Shown: positions 20,409 to 31,650 of the stretch, piece by piece | Layout of the letters: every line of letters begins with the position of its first letter | Position numbering within the stretch: position 1 is the stretch's first letter | NCBI RefSeq assembly: GCF_902459465.1 | Contig: NC_047078.1 | Location: 4,302,333-4,366,332 of the forward strand | From: Asterias rubens | Lineage: Eukaryota; Echinodermata; Asteroidea; Forcipulatida; Asteriidae | Direction of reading: 5' to 3' | DNA length: 64,000 nt | Made by a program: the position numbers and the translations under genes | The notes under the pieces: model-generated | Database searches by the model: none | The model's input: only the letters and a program-made list of their open reading frames with translations | Told to the model about the DNA's origin: nothing

Positions 20409-21794
20409 TCACACTGAAGTCTCCGATTGGAGACGTAGGGCAAACCTATTGTTCTTATAGTCGTACGCCTCCTCTTTGAACTTCAAGTGCGGTATCCTCA
20501 TCACATATACCTGCAGCATCACCTCCCCTTGCCGAAGTTGAAACGTCCCGCCCTCTTTGATGGGGCGGGACACCAATGTGTCCGAAACCAGCTCCCATGG
20601 TTGCGAGGCAACGCCCTCGCGTACACTCTGAACGATAGTGGGCCCTGGTTCGAAAAATGCTTCTAGGAATGCCTTAGGGGAGAGGTTGTAACTGATGCAC
20701 ATGGTGAGGTGTCCAATGACGGCGTCCATAGTCCATCTCGGTTGCTGGCGAGTCACGCGGAGATACTTCTGCAGCGAGCGGGCCATTGATGGGAAGATAG
20801 CCTGAGCAGCTTCCGTCGGGTCCATCACATGAGCACTCATACTCTGGTCCTCATGAAGGCGTTTGATGTGATTGAAGGCTTCCTCGGCGGCTAGCTCCAG
20901 ACGAGCTCTGCGCTTCTTCACGCGTCGCTCGTACTCCTGCTTCTCATAGAAGCGCTCATTGCGACTCTGATCGCGACGGTGGGCCGTCGCCGCCATGATC
21001 GCTCGTGAGCGGTTGGTGACAGACTCGTTGGGTCCGCCGTCCACGTCGTACACCTTGAAGTTGGAGATTTTATTGGCGACTCTCGACGTCGGCACTCGGA
21101 GGAGGTGTGGGTTAAAGATCTTGAAATCGCGGTAATAATGTTCGAGGACCCACGCAGCGCAACGTTGTATGCTCAACATCCCAACGGTGTAGTATTCACT
21201 GGCGCCGTCCGGCGAGCGCACCACTTTAATGGCGTACATCGGCTGAAGCTGGCGCAACTCTAAAAGAATCACAGCGATGTAGTGAACAAACAACAACGCG
21301 TCCACGAGCGAGACGGCGTACAATACCACACCATTATAATCAACCTGTTCTTGTTGCATTACGCGAACTCCATAGAACAACCAATAGGCGACGACCAAGA
21401 CTAGCAGCAAGCCCATGACGATCATACGGAATATGAAGACTCGTGGAAAACTCGCTTTGGGTCTCCGGAAGAACAGAGCCCAACTCCCAATGAGTAGAAT
21501 CAAAAGCTTAAACGCCATGCTGATGAAAAGGCCGTCGCACGCCGTGCCGCACGGGGACCGATTCTGCATCACGATGGGGAGAACAACAAAGGCAATCGGG
21601 GATAAGAACGCGGCCAGGCCGATGACCACCGCTAAGACGTAGCCGACGTAGCGGCTGCAATCGAACCCGGTACTGTCCATGCTTTTGGCAAGCTGCGTAA
21701 GGTCTTCCATGGAGGAGCGATCCGAGGTACCGGTGATGGCGGTGGTGTTGTCGCCCCAGTTGTCATCCTGTGGCAGGATTTCGACCTCAAGAAC
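20409..21794 (-). CDS. vangl: Van Gogh-like (Vangl) planar cell polarity protein, exon 3: membrane domain to C-terminus
   Basis: Large last coding exon with acceptor TATATCAG|G, phase 0, and stop TGA at 20409-20411. It encodes residues 81-541 of a 541-aa protein, close to the ~520 aa of vertebrate VANGL1/2. After VLEVEILPQDDNWGDNTT it has four hydrophobic helices, near 129-155, 168-189, 199-223 and 236-260, with family-typical stretches such as CGTACDGLFIS, GSWALFFRRPKAS and SLVDALLFVHY. The cytoplasmic tail has the basic RRVKKRRARLELAAEEAF segment, MDPTEAAQAIF, and ends RLQSETSV, whose ETSV is the PDZ ligand known to bind Dishevelled and Scribble. Family role: core planar-cell-polarity membrane protein partnering Prickle and opposing Frizzled/Dvl. 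One exon holds all helices and the whole tail. Confidence 0.96.
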   Translation of the reverse strand, partial: VLEVEILPQDDNWGDNTTAITGTSDRSSMEDLTQLAKSMDSTGFDCSRYVGYVLAVVIGLAAFLSPIAFVVLPIVMQNRSPCGTACDGLFISMAFKLLILLIGSWALFFRRPKASFPRVFIFRMIVMGLLLVLVVAYWLFYGVRVMQQEQVDYNGVVLYAVSLVDALLFVHYIAVILLELRQLQPMYAIKVVRSPDGASEYYTVGMLSIQRCAAWVLEHYYRDFKIFNPHLLRVPTSRVANKISNFKVYDVDGGPNESVTNRSRAIMAATAHRRDQSRNERFYEKQEYERRVKKRRARLELAAEEAFNHIKRLHEDQSMSAHVMDPTEAAQAIFPSMARSLQKYLRVTRQQPRWTMDAVIGHLTMCISYNLSPKAFLEAFFEPGPTIVQSVREGVASQPWELVSDTLVSRPIKEGGTFQLRQGEVMLQVYVMRIPHLKFKEEAYDYKNNRFALRLQSETSV

Positions 21795-22497
21795 CTGATA
21801 TAAACAAAATTTGAATATTTATATTTATTTCATTTCTTGGGTAGATAAAAAGAGCAATAACGCAGACTAACACGGTAAAAACATATAAAAACACAGCCAT
21901 GAGCAATTTAATATGGAGAGGAAAAAGAAACAGCTGGAGCCAGAAGGATTGCCTACAAGAAACAGAAATCCTGCTGATCCCAAAGAGAACAACAATTAAT
22001 TGAAATACAAAAATATATATAAAATAAATATACAAACAGCAAAATTAGAATCATAATGTGCCCCTACATAAAAAAGGATCAAAATGCATAAAATCCTTTA
22101 GGGATGTACAAAATTGACTGTGCGAAAGAATTTGTGCAAAATGTTTTGTTAACATTGACAATAATTATATCCAAAACAATAGGCCTACGTACTGACTACA
22201 TGTACTCTAGTCTATACAAAACATAATGGACTCAGAGTTTACATGTAGAGTGTAATCAGTTTATTAGTTCAGTTCTCAGTCCAACACCATTCAGTTACTC
22301 TATACAGAAACTGTTGGACGCTGATTATGGTGGTATGCGTGATCGTGATCCTATGTAAAGCAAAATCAAACAAACAACATCAAACACAAAATGCAGTTGG
22401 ACTTTGAAGGATTGGGTTTGCATGCAAAAATACAATCAGAAAGCAACAATAAAAACATTGTGTGGATAAATGCAACATTAAAGTAAATGAACATTAT

Positions 22498-22625
22498 AGT
22501 AAGGTTCGCGGTAACACCATGTAATGATAATCTCTTCATGAATTGGGTGGTTCTGAACCTTTTCTCCAGAAAGCGGTCAGAGCATACTGATCGCAACTTC
22601 GAGTTGAAACCAATGGTTCTGTTCC
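22498..22625 (+). mobile_element. Family M half-element in vangl intron 2
   Basis: AAGGTTCGCGGTAACACCATG and GAGCATACTGATCGCAACTTC match the left half of the copies at 18433 and 51701. Confidence 0.6.
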
Positions 22626-22634
22626 ACAGATGGA

Positions 22635-22750
22635 CAGGCCTGATACTTCACGAAGGCAAGAAAGGCAATTGCCTCCATACCCCCTGGTCATTGCCTTGGT
22701 GCCCTGCTGGAAATTTGCAATTTCCTCACAGGGTGCCCTTGTTTTTAAAC
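22635..22750 (+). mobile_element. Family C element (copy 1), beside vangl exon 2
   Basis: CAGGCCTGATACTTCACG..., TGGTCATTGCCTTGGTGCCC, CAATTTCCTCA. It ends about 20 bp from the exon 2 donor. Confidence 0.7.
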
Positions 22751-22769
22751 AAAACGAGATATACTTTAC

Positions 22770-22965
22770 CTCATCTCTTTCATCGTCCGTGGTGAGAGCT
22801 TGAGGAGGTTGGATCGTTACCGAGCGACTGCTTCGATTGTGACTCCGATGAGATCGGTCAGCCTCGTAGTCTTCGCCCCGCGGCTCCTGGTCCCGCTCCC
22901 GACGGCGTCGGCTACGGTGACCCTTCTCACTCTCTTCATCTGTGTCTCGGTCTCGATACCGATCC
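22770..22965 (-). CDS. vangl: Van Gogh-like (Vangl) protein, exon 2: basic/Ser-rich N-terminal region
   Basis: Exon of 196 nt: one base completing a codon, then 65 codons (residues 16-80). The acceptor is CTCGTTTTCTTAG and the donor GAG|GTAAAG, phase 0. It opens DRYRDRDTDEESEKGHRSRR and ends SVTIQPPQALTTDDERDE. The SVTIQ block and the following acidic DDERD...DDNW stretch are hallmarks of Vangl N-termini. The Ser/Arg-rich part is where vertebrate Vangl2 is phosphorylated by casein kinase 1 in response to Wnt5a (family knowledge). It joins the large exon in frame. A family-N repeat begins about 30-35 bp upstream of its acceptor. Confidence 0.93.
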
Positions 22966-22997
22966 CTAAGAAAACGAGAAGAAGAAGAGTTTTTATA

Positions 22998-23260
22998 GGA
23001 TTTGAGGCATTGCATGGTGAGGTATCAATATATATTTGGTTTGCGGTAACTTTATATGTGTATCTACTTGCCAGGTAGAGTTTGTTTTGAGGGAACCGTC
23101 TTTCTTTATTCTACTACCGCGCCAGAGTAGATTGTTCGGGTGTCCGGGAGACTTCTCAGTTCTGAAAAGAACTGTCCTGCTTTTGATCTACTTCCCGGGC
23201 AGATGGTATAGAAAATAAGCTGGGACTAATACTTTAGCTTATAGGATCGTAATTAACCGT
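22998..23260 (+). mobile_element. Family N element (copy 1), beside vangl exon 2
   Basis: Matches the reverse complement of 30301-30566 from GAGGCATTGCATGG to GATCGTAATTAAC, including CTACTACCGCG, CCCGGGCAG and GACTTCTCAGTT blocks. Confidence 0.7.
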
Positions 23261-23654
23261 GCTACCGCGGAAGAGTTTTATTAGTCAGTCCTGGTTGGGC
23301 ATGCCTATCATAGGACAAGGAATTATTTCGCCCCGGCATTTTTGCATGAGCAAAATATTAAGACTGATTTTTTGTATGCACTCTGATTGGCAATTATTGG
23401 CCCTAGTGCACTGTTCGCACGCCCGAACGATGAGAACATGACCCCGAGAACAATGCACTCGGAACATGACCACACACCATTTTTCAACAGGGATCAGTCG
23501 AGAACAACACTGTACAATATGGTGCTTCATTTGTACATCATCATTGATCGGTTGGAAAATACATGAACAACAATCCTACATGTTCTTGAAATCCAAGAAC
23601 ACAACGCCCGAACTGGATCATTGAGTATAAAATCCTGATTTTTGAGTAGCGTTT

Positions 23655-24290
23655 CTCCTCGGTAAAGATCACCCTATAAGGAAATTGTAAATTTGTACTA
23701 CTGTATAGCATATTAAAGGAACAAAGGCAGTGACCAGGGGGCAGGGTGCAAGGGAGGCGATTGCCTGCATGCCTCATGGTCATTGCCTTTGTGCCCCTGA
23801 AATGCTCATGAGTAGAAATTAAAGGAACACAGTGCCTTGGACCAGTCGAGTTGGTCTTTGAAAAGAGTTTGTAACCGTTTGTTATAAAATGAATATGGTT
23901 GGAAAGATGTTTAAAAAGTAGAATACAATGATCCACACAAACATGCCTCGAAATTGCATGGTTTTCCTTTTATCTCGTCGACTAACACTGTCGGCCATTT
24001 AAGGGAGTCAAATTTTTGACTCCCATAAATGGCCGACCGTGTTAGTTCGCAAAGCAAAAGGCAAACCACGCAATTTCAAGGCAAACTTGTGTGGATCATT
24101 GTATTCTACTTTTAAAACATCTTTCCAATCATATTCATTTTATAACAAACGGTTTCAAACGCTTTTGTTAGACCAACTCATCCGATCCAAGGCAACGTGT
24201 TCCTTTAACAATTTCCCCATAGGGTGCCCGTTACCAAGATAATGCCTTGATGCCCTGGCCCTGTTCAAAAACAAAACATAAAAGCCTGGG
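23655..24290. mobile_element. Head-to-head family C pair interrupted by a family B element
   Basis: The left arm (reverse orientation) has CACCCTATAAGGAAATTGTA and GGCAGTGACCAGGGGG. The right arm has TGGTCATTGCCTTTGTGCCC, GTAGAAATT and, after the family B insert, CAATTTCCCCATAGGGTGCC. Confidence 0.65.
23819..24208. mobile_element. Family B palindromic TTAA element (copy 3, full length)
   Basis: TTAAAGGAACACAGTGCCTT to ACGTGTTCCTTTAA, 390 bp, almost a complete palindrome. The centre is GGGAGTCAAATTTTTGACTC. Flanked by TTAA on both sides within a family C sequence. Uninterrupted family C copies show the original site. Confidence 0.88.
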
Positions 24291-24569
24291 AGGGGTATGG
24301 GTGCGTCAGGGTCAAGGGGGGTTTCATTTCACACACCTGTGTCGCCCACTCCGATGGGGTGTGTGGTTACTGGGTGGAGTCTGGGTGTTGTTCCTAAGTG
24401 GTTTACTGTTGGGTGTGTCGGGCTCCATGCTGCGGGATGAAGCACTAGGGTCCGACTGGAGAAAGATTGCCGTGATAGACACTTTGACTGCTTAGTTTGT
24501 CACACCTGTAGCAATGAGGGGGAAAAAATGACAATTGGTCAGACATTATCGACTTATAGGACTTTGAAG

Positions 24570-24893
24570 GCACAGCCGTCAATTTCACAAAGAGTTAGGA
24601 CTCGTCTTAAGGATTAATCTTAAGGTCTGCATCCTACAGTGCAGGGTTGGGACTCGTCCTAAGTCCTAAGATTAGTCTTAAGTTAGGAAGAGTTTTGTGA
24701 AATCGACGGCAGGGTCTTATTTCACCAAACTCATCCTAACTAAGAATTAACCTTAGGAATAGGACAAGTTCAGTTTGTATCCATAGGCGTTTGGATGCAT
24801 TGAACCCATCCTAAGTTAGGACGAGTTACTTGTCCTTACTCGGGATATGATTAATCCTAGCGTTTTTCATGAAATCGGCTGCTGGACACGTTT
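24570..24893. mobile_element. Two adjacent family F palindromes
   Basis: GTCAATTTCACAAAGAGTTA to TTTTGTGAAATCGACGGC, followed directly by TATTTCACCAAACTC to CATGAAATCGGCTG. Both are rich in TCCTAAGTTAGGA-type palindromes. Confidence 0.6.
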
Positions 24894-25189
24894 GGTACAT
24901 GTACATGTAATTGTCAAAGACCAGTATTCTCACACGCATAAAATAAAAATATATTAAATATTTGGTCAGTACTCAAAATAATTGTTTATCAGCATAAAAA
25001 CTTACATGGTAATGAGCAACGGAAGGCTTTTGATAGTACATGTACATGTACAAGACATTGTGAAAATTTACTTCCTCTGAAATAACATAGTTATGTAGTT
25101 TTTGAGAAAGGGGTCAATTCTGACTAAAATATTTGAATCTGAGAAGACTCGCCCTTTTTTTCCGTTTTTTTTTTACATCTACGTGTACC

Positions 25190-25379
25190 TGAACATAGGA
25201 GATGTTTTGTTTGTTTAGTTTTTAAATGGCAGCACGACACATTTTTCAATTTTCAATACATAGGCCTACATGTATGGCTAGGTTTTTTTTTTTTTTTTAG
25301 TACATCCTTTTTTTTTTTTGGGGGGGGAAAAAAAGGAAGCAGGTGGGGACGCTAAACATGTTTTTATTTTTTAAGGCCT
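25190..25379 (-). mobile_element. Family P fragment
   Basis: Right end AGCAGGTGGGGACGCTAAAC then ATGTTTTTATTTTTTAAGGCC, the inverse of the left end at 40869. Internal homopolymer T and G runs. Confidence 0.55.
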
Positions 25380-25582
25380 TACTTCTAAAACTTAAACTAC
25401 ATTCTTCTGTTGACAATGTCAACAAACATCTGAGGTGGTTTTACAGACAATCTGTTTTTTTGACCAATGTGTGTAAACAAACAAGCACTTTAGGGGGCCT
25501 GAGGCAAGAGGGCGCAGTCTCCCTAATACTTTCAACGACACCATTAATAAAGAGCTGTTACAAAATGGTGGGTCTTCCTTGA

Positions 25583-27120
25583 TCTACAGGATGAAGCCCC
25601 CCTGAACCCCCTAGGTGCTACATTTGAGAGGATTTACAGACTCTCCACATCACCACAAATACAGAAGCAGGGTAGTGGGTCTGGGTGTCCCCTAGGTCTA
25701 GAGGATGAAACCTCCTGAACCTCCTGGGTGTTACATTTCAGAGGATGTACAGACTCTCCAAATCACCACAAATACAGAAGCAGGGTAGTGGGTCTGGGTG
25801 TCCCCTAGGTCTAGAGGATGAAGCCCCCCTGAACCTCCTGGGTGCTACATTTGAGAGGATGTACAGACTCTCCACATCACCACAAATACAGAAGCAGGGT
25901 AGTGGGTCTGGGTGTCCCCTAGGTCTAGAGGATGAAACCTCCTGAACCTCCTGGGTGCTACATTTCAGAGGATGTACAGACTCTCCACATCACCACAAAT
26001 ACAGAAGCAGGGTAGTGGGTCTGGGTGTCCCCTAGGTCTAGAGGATGAAACCTCCTGAACCTCATGGGTGTTACATTTCAGAGGATGTACAGACTCTCCA
26101 CATCACCACAAATACGGAAGCAGGGTAGTGGGTCTGGGTGTCCCCAAGGTCTAGAGGATGAAACCTCCTGAACCTCCTGGGTGTTACATTTCAGAGGATG
26201 TACAGACTCTCCACATCACCACAAATACGGAAGCAGGGTAGTGGGTCTGGGTGTCCCCTAGGTCTAGAGGATGAAACCTCCTGAACCTCCTGGGTGTTAC
26301 ATTTCAGAGGATGTACAGACTCTCCACATCACCACAAATACGGAAGCAGGGTAGTGGGTCTGGGTGTCCCCTAGGTCTAGAGGATGAAACCTCCTGAACC
26401 TCCTGGGTGTTACATTTCAGAGGATGTACAGACTCTCCACATCACCACAAATACGGAAGCAGGGTAGTGGGTCTGGGTGTCCCCTAGGTCTAGAGGATGA
26501 AACCTCCTGAACCTCCTGGGTGCTACATTTCAGAGGATGTACAGACTCTCCACATCACCACAAATACGGAAGCAGGGTAGTGGGTCTGGGTGTCCCCTAG
26601 GTCTAGAGGATGAAACCTCCTGAACCTCCTGGGTGTTACATTTCAGAGGATGTACAGACTCTCCACATCACCACAAATACGGAAGCAGGGTAGTGGGTCT
26701 GGGTGTCCCCTAGGTCTAGAGGATGAAACCTCCTGAACCTCCTGGGTGTTACATTTCAGAGGATGTACAGACTCTCCACATCACCACAAATACGGAAGCA
26801 GGGTAGTGGGTCTGGGTGTCCCCTAGGTCTAGAGGATGAAACCTCCTGAACCTCCTGGGTGCTACATTTCAGAGGATGTACAGACTCTCCACATCACCAC
26901 AAATACGGAAGCAGGGTAGTGGGTCTGGGTGTCCCCAAGGTCTAGAGGATGAAACCTCCTGAACCTCCTGGGTGTAACATTTCAGAGGATTTACAGAGTC
27001 TCTAAATCACCAAATATAAAGGACTAGAGTAGTGGGCTTGGGTCTCCCCTGGTCTAGAGGATGAAGCCCCCTGAACCTCCTGGGTGTTTTATTTCAGAGG
27101 ATTTCAAAAACCTCTGTGAA
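25583..27120 (+). repeat. 113-bp minisatellite array
   Basis: Thirteen complete units start at 25628, 25741, 25855, 25968, 26081, 26194, 26307, 26420, 26533, 26646, 26759, 26872 and 26985, with partial units on both sides. The unit starts GAGGATGTACAGACTCTCCA and contains GGTAGTGGGTCTGGGTGTCC and GGTCTAGAGGATGAAACC. The first four units read ACAGAAG, the next eight ACGGAAG. The edge units are the most diverged. Lies in vangl intron 1. Confidence 0.97.
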
Positions 27121-27205
27121 CACCACCACAAGCAGAAGTTTATAACATTCTGGATTTCGAACTAATCATGTAAATTCAGTGGGCCATCCAGTCTATTGTC
27201 GAGTT

Positions 27206-27583
27206 TTAAAGGCAGTGGACACTATTGGTAATTACAAAATAATTATTATCATAAAACCTTTCTTGGTGACGAGTAATGGGGAGAGGTTGATGGTATAAAA
27301 CATTGTGAGAAACGGCTCCCTCTGAAGTGCCATAGTTTTCGAGAAAGAAGTAATTTTCCACAAGTTTGATTTCGAGACCTCAGATTTAGAACTTGAGGTC
27401 TCGAAATCAACCATCTAAACACAACTTCATGTGACAAGGGTGTTTTCTTCTTTCATTATCTCGCAACTTTGATGACCGATTGAGCTCAAATTTTCACAGG
27501 TTAGTAATTTTATGCATATGTTGAGATACACAAACTGTGAAGGCTAGTCTTTGACAATTACCAATAGTGTCCACTGCCTTTAA
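27206..27583 (+). mobile_element. Family A TTAA element (copy 4)
   Basis: TTAAAGGCAGTGGACACTAT to CACTGCCTTTAA with a perfect hairpin GATTTCGAGACCTCA / mirror. Confidence 0.88.
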
Positions 27584-28002
27584 GGCAGTTGATAGTGTAA
27601 CTTCCCCAGAGAAGCTGAAAGCAAAATGTACAACATGAAAACAGAAATAACATTCATTGTACCATTGTACCATGGAGACGATTGTACAAAATGGACCACA
27701 AAAGGCAATGCATGTCCAGCTTTACATGTCACCTACAAAGGCTCCCCACCAGTTCCCTAATGGGCTCATAAATCCCAGTGGAGGTGAAGCAGTCTGACCT
27801 CACCAGGACAAACAAGTACCCATTGAGGCAACTAGGGTAGGGGGTCTTCAATAGCTGTAGATAATACCCCATTAGCATGAAGGAATAAACAGGAATGTAC
27901 CATCTTGTGGACAGCCAGGGGGGGGGGGGTATTCACTTAATGCACATCATTAGACTCTGGTCAAGTACATCAACTGTAGATAGTGGCAAAGTGGCAAACA
28001 GT

Positions 28003-28319
28003 TTAAAGCCATTACACTTTCGGTACAGATTTACAAACAGGGTTTACAGAAGGTAATGGTGAAAGACTTCTCTTGAAATATTATTCCATGAAATGCTTTA
28101 CTTTTTGAGAAAACATTAAAACAATATCAATTCTCGATAGCGAGAATTACAAATTTCTTTTGAACACATATCATGACACGAAGAAACGTGCGGAAACAAG
28201 GGTGGGTTTTACTGTGATTTTCTCCCGACTCCAATGACCAATTGAGCCTAAATTTTCACAGGTTTGTTATTTTATATAGATAGACAATACTGTTTACCAA
28301 AAGTGTCCAATGGCTTTAA
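28003..28319 (-). mobile_element. Family I TTAA element (copy 1)
   Basis: TTAAAGCCATTACACTTTCGG to CCAATGGCTTTAA. Central palindrome AATTCTCGATAGCGAGAATT. A fragment of an A' element follows, reusing the TTAA. Confidence 0.75.
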
Positions 28320-28814
28320 AGGCATGGATGTACATTTGGTAATAACTTTTAAATAAATGTTAGTGATACAAACTTATTTGGCAACTTATTTGGTGAGAGG
28401 ACATGTACTACTCTATATAAATGTAGTTGTATACAATAAAATTAAACTGAGAATGTTTTTCTTCTCAAAAGCTGGTCGCATTTTTTACAAATATATCACT
28501 GAAACCCCAAACTGTAATGTCCATGTGCGCAAGAAGAACAAACCCTATAGAAATACACAATCTAAAGAGGCCCTACTGCACAAGGTTAAGTTTCTTATAT
28601 TCAAATTGTTGCCGATAAAAGTGATTACTTTTTTCCATTTCCCCAGTACTTCAAAGTGAAATATTTCTCAAAATGCATTATACTATCCAAAGCTGCTGTT
28701 TTTATTGCCATTAATTTCCAGTCATTACCAAACATTTACAGACCCTAAAAAACACTAAAAGGACCAGTCATAATTCTGTCCAACTGACTAGTTGATTGTT
28801 TGTCAATGCTACGT

Positions 28815-29225
28815 TCAATAAGGGAATCAATGTGTGGTGAAGAGGTTTTGAACTCGTGGTATAAACCCGCCGAGGCCTGGTTCTTGATAATTTTAGAGAC
28901 GAAATGCAAAAATTATAATTGTTCAATAATTTCTTCCAACACAACACCCCTCTAGCTATGAAATGGTAAGGCCCTCGGGTAAACAACTCCTTATAAGGGA
29001 ATGCTGCGTTGCACGTATCGCGTGACGTGGCACAACTGTTTCAGCCTTTGCTCTCGACCAATAGGAATGAAGAAACTGTCTTATAAGAACAGGTGCAAGC
29101 TCGCGTGTCACGCCCATGTTTTAACGTTTTTTAACTGGTCATAAACGAAGGTTTATACACACCCACGTGACGCGCTCTCCACCAATAGGAATAGCGAAAC
29201 TGTCTGAGGTATTTATGAATATTGG
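28815..29225 (-). mobile_element. Composite family J/K repeat (second copy)
   Basis: One J arm (GGGAATCAATGTGTGGTGAA ... GAGGCCTGGTTCTTGATAAT) followed by a K segment that is the reverse complement of 7122-7460, including ACCAATAGGAAT twice and CACGTGACGCGC. Confidence 0.7.
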
Positions 29226-29520
29226 TTCAATCACATCTACCTAGTCTAGTATAAAACTTATGTTGAAAGGAAATCCCAAACCAGGGACCAGTGAAGAAGC
29301 TGGTGGACCTGTGAAAATCCATTTCATAAAATGACAGTGTACATAGCTCTCCACACCGGCTCTTTTTCAGAGGCAACACTCCCCTCAATAGAGATCTACC
29401 CACAAGTGTACTAAATGTATGTAGTAATTAAAAATTACTTCTCTCCACAAATGTCGTAAAAATAATTGAGCGCTTTGGGATGCCCATCAGGCAAACATGT
29501 CCAGACAAAGCGATTCACTT

Positions 29521-29874
29521 TTAAAGGCAGTGGACACTATTGGTAATTACTCAAAATAATTATTAGCATAAAACCTTTCTTCGGGACGAGTAATGGATAG
29601 AGGTTGATGGTATAAAACATTGTGATAAACGGCTCCCTCTGAAGTGCCATAGTTTTCGAGACCTCAGATTTAGAACCTGAGGTCTCGAAATCAACAATCT
29701 AAACGCACACAACTTCGTGTGACAAGGGTGTTTTCTTCTTTCATTATTATCTCGCAAGTTCGATGACCGATTGAGCTCAAATTTTTACAGGTTTGTTATT
29801 TTATGCATGTATTGAGATACATCAACTGTGAAGACTAATCTTTGACAATTACCGATAGTGTCCACTGCCTTTAA
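29521..29874 (+). mobile_element. Family A TTAA element (copy 5)
   Basis: TTAA at both ends. The hairpin is shortened: CGAGACCTCAGATTTAGAAC joins directly after ATAGTTTT, so a ~25-bp piece of the left arm flank is missing. Confidence 0.85.
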
Positions 29875-30300
29875 GAACTTAATATTATGAATCCTTTATG
29901 GATCTTGAGTCATTGTTCCATAAGTAGGGTCTATTAACATGTTTACAATGAAGCACAATACAAGCTGATGACTCACAGGTTATCAACATAAAGTGCCTCA
30001 TTTAATAAAGCTCTAATGTTTTAAAGCACAACAAATCTCTGAGTTAGCGTTTGGCCAAAGGAACTAATTACCAATTTCTCAAAAAATATAGCAACTCAGC
30101 AAGTAATATTTCCCGGGAGGCTTTCTACCATCAATATCTTTTAAGCCACGTACATGTGTACACTAATTTACATTACATGTACATATGTATGCAAACCCGT
30201 GTTGTGTCACCCAAACCCTTTAAATAACAGATCTGAAAAAAATAAAATAAAAAATTAAACAACAAATTGTTAATTTAAAAGAACTCAATCCGTGAAAGTG

Positions 30301-30566
30301 CAGTTAACGATCCTATGGTAAAGGAGTAGTTCCAGCCTATTTTGCCCAGGTAGTAAAAAAGCAGGACAGTGTTTTTTTAAAACTGAGAAGTCTCCCGAAT
30401 AAATAAAACAATCTATTATGCGGTAGTAGAACATAAAGCAAGACAGTTACTCTATAACAAACTCAACCAACATGTACATGTACATGTAGCAAGTAGATAC
30501 ACATATGGTGTTACCGCCAACCAAGTATTTATTGATATGATACCCTCTCCATGCAATGCCTTAAAT
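30301..30566 (-). mobile_element. Family N element (copy 2)
   Basis: Reverse complement of 22998-23260. Contains GGTGTTACCGCCAACCAAG and a TACATGTACATGTA insertion near 30475. Confidence 0.7.
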
Positions 30567-30914
30567 AATAAATTGTTCTTAATCACAAAATGTGATAAAG
30601 ATACATTTTTTTTTTACACCTGTTCATCCCATTCAATTTAACATTTAATTGCTTGTCATGAAGTCCTTCAGTACCTGCCTTTGATCTTTGATATTGATTT
30701 CAGAAAAGTGCCACAAGGTGACAATACTGGTTAATCTAATACTGGAATTACAGAAGGATCATGTATGGAGGTAAATTAGCAAAAGTGCTTAGCTTAAGGT
30801 AAGATAAGAAAAAATGGTCTACCGCAGGGCAGGGTCATGCCACAGGTGTTGGACTTTTTAATCAAACAAGTCACCCTTAGTTTACGATAAATTAAATCCA
30901 CATTCACCATAGTG

Positions 30915-31090
30915 CAGGCCTGATACTTCACGGAGGCAACAAGGGCGATTGCCTCTGTGTCCCCTGGTCATTGCCTTGGTGCCCTTGAAACGCTCCAGTA
31001 CAAATTTGCAATTTCATCATAGGGTGCCCTTTACCAAGAAGAAAATGACTTGGTGCCCTTGCCCTTTCAAGAACAGAGCATACAGGCCTG
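30915..31090 (+). mobile_element. Family C element (copy 2)
   Basis: CAGGCCTGATACTTCACGGA to GAGCATACAGGCCTG, about 176 bp. Several GCCTTGGTGCCCTTG words. Confidence 0.75.
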
Positions 31091-31550
31091 ATAGTGACTC
31101 TCCAACATCTACAATCAGAATATTTGCTTGGATCAGCGAAGTGTCTGTAACACAACTTACAAACTCAATCGTTCTTTATACGGCAACTTGGTCACAGCCC
31201 CATGGTCATAGCATACCCAGTACACAAAAGAACCCATCCAACAAAGTAGAACCAGAGTCCGTAATCCCATTGGACATTTTCTTCCAGAGCCTCGCAGAAA
31301 TTACTGAGACTGGCTTTGGTGTTATTCTAGATCTACCGTGCGTTCCCACATGTTACATGTATTCTGCGCATTCCCATACCGTTTTACAGCGTGGTTGGGT
31401 ATATTTACAGCGCGGAGCTGTGCCTTCAGCATTGTACTTTTTAGCAGCCCAGTTTACTATGCTTCCCCATTGGAGTTAATTTTGTCAGTCTCCAGAAAAG
31501 TACTTCAGCAAAAAAAGGTCAGATGGGAACAAGCAAGGCTATCACATAGA

Positions 31551-31650
31551 GTCCATCCAACAAAGTAGAACGCATCAAACAAAGAAGAGCCCATCCAACA
31601 AAGTAAAACCCATCAAACAAAGTAGAACCCATCCAACAAAAGTAGATTGC
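31551..31650 (+). repeat. 19-bp tandem repeat
   Basis: Five units of CCATC(C/A)AACAAAGTAGAAC. A single unit also occurs at about 31226 and a variant near 31680. Confidence 0.8.

Larger units (their letters stand above)
21795..22769 (-). other. Intron 2 of vangl
   Basis: A 975-nt phase-0 intron with donor GAG|GTAAAG and acceptor ATATCAG|G. Near its 5' end it carries half of a family-M palindromic element (22498-22625) followed by a family-C element (22635-22750) that stops about 20 bp from the donor. The rest is AT-rich with no exon seen. Confidence 0.75.

Noticed and set aside
25583..27120. Possible CRISPR array
   Set aside because: Units are 113 bp with no spacer/repeat alternation and the genome is eukaryotic. 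It is a minisatellite.
30949..31479. A 176-codon plus-strand ORF
   Set aside because: Its start lies in a family C repeat and the rest has no recognisable motif. No splice context supports it.
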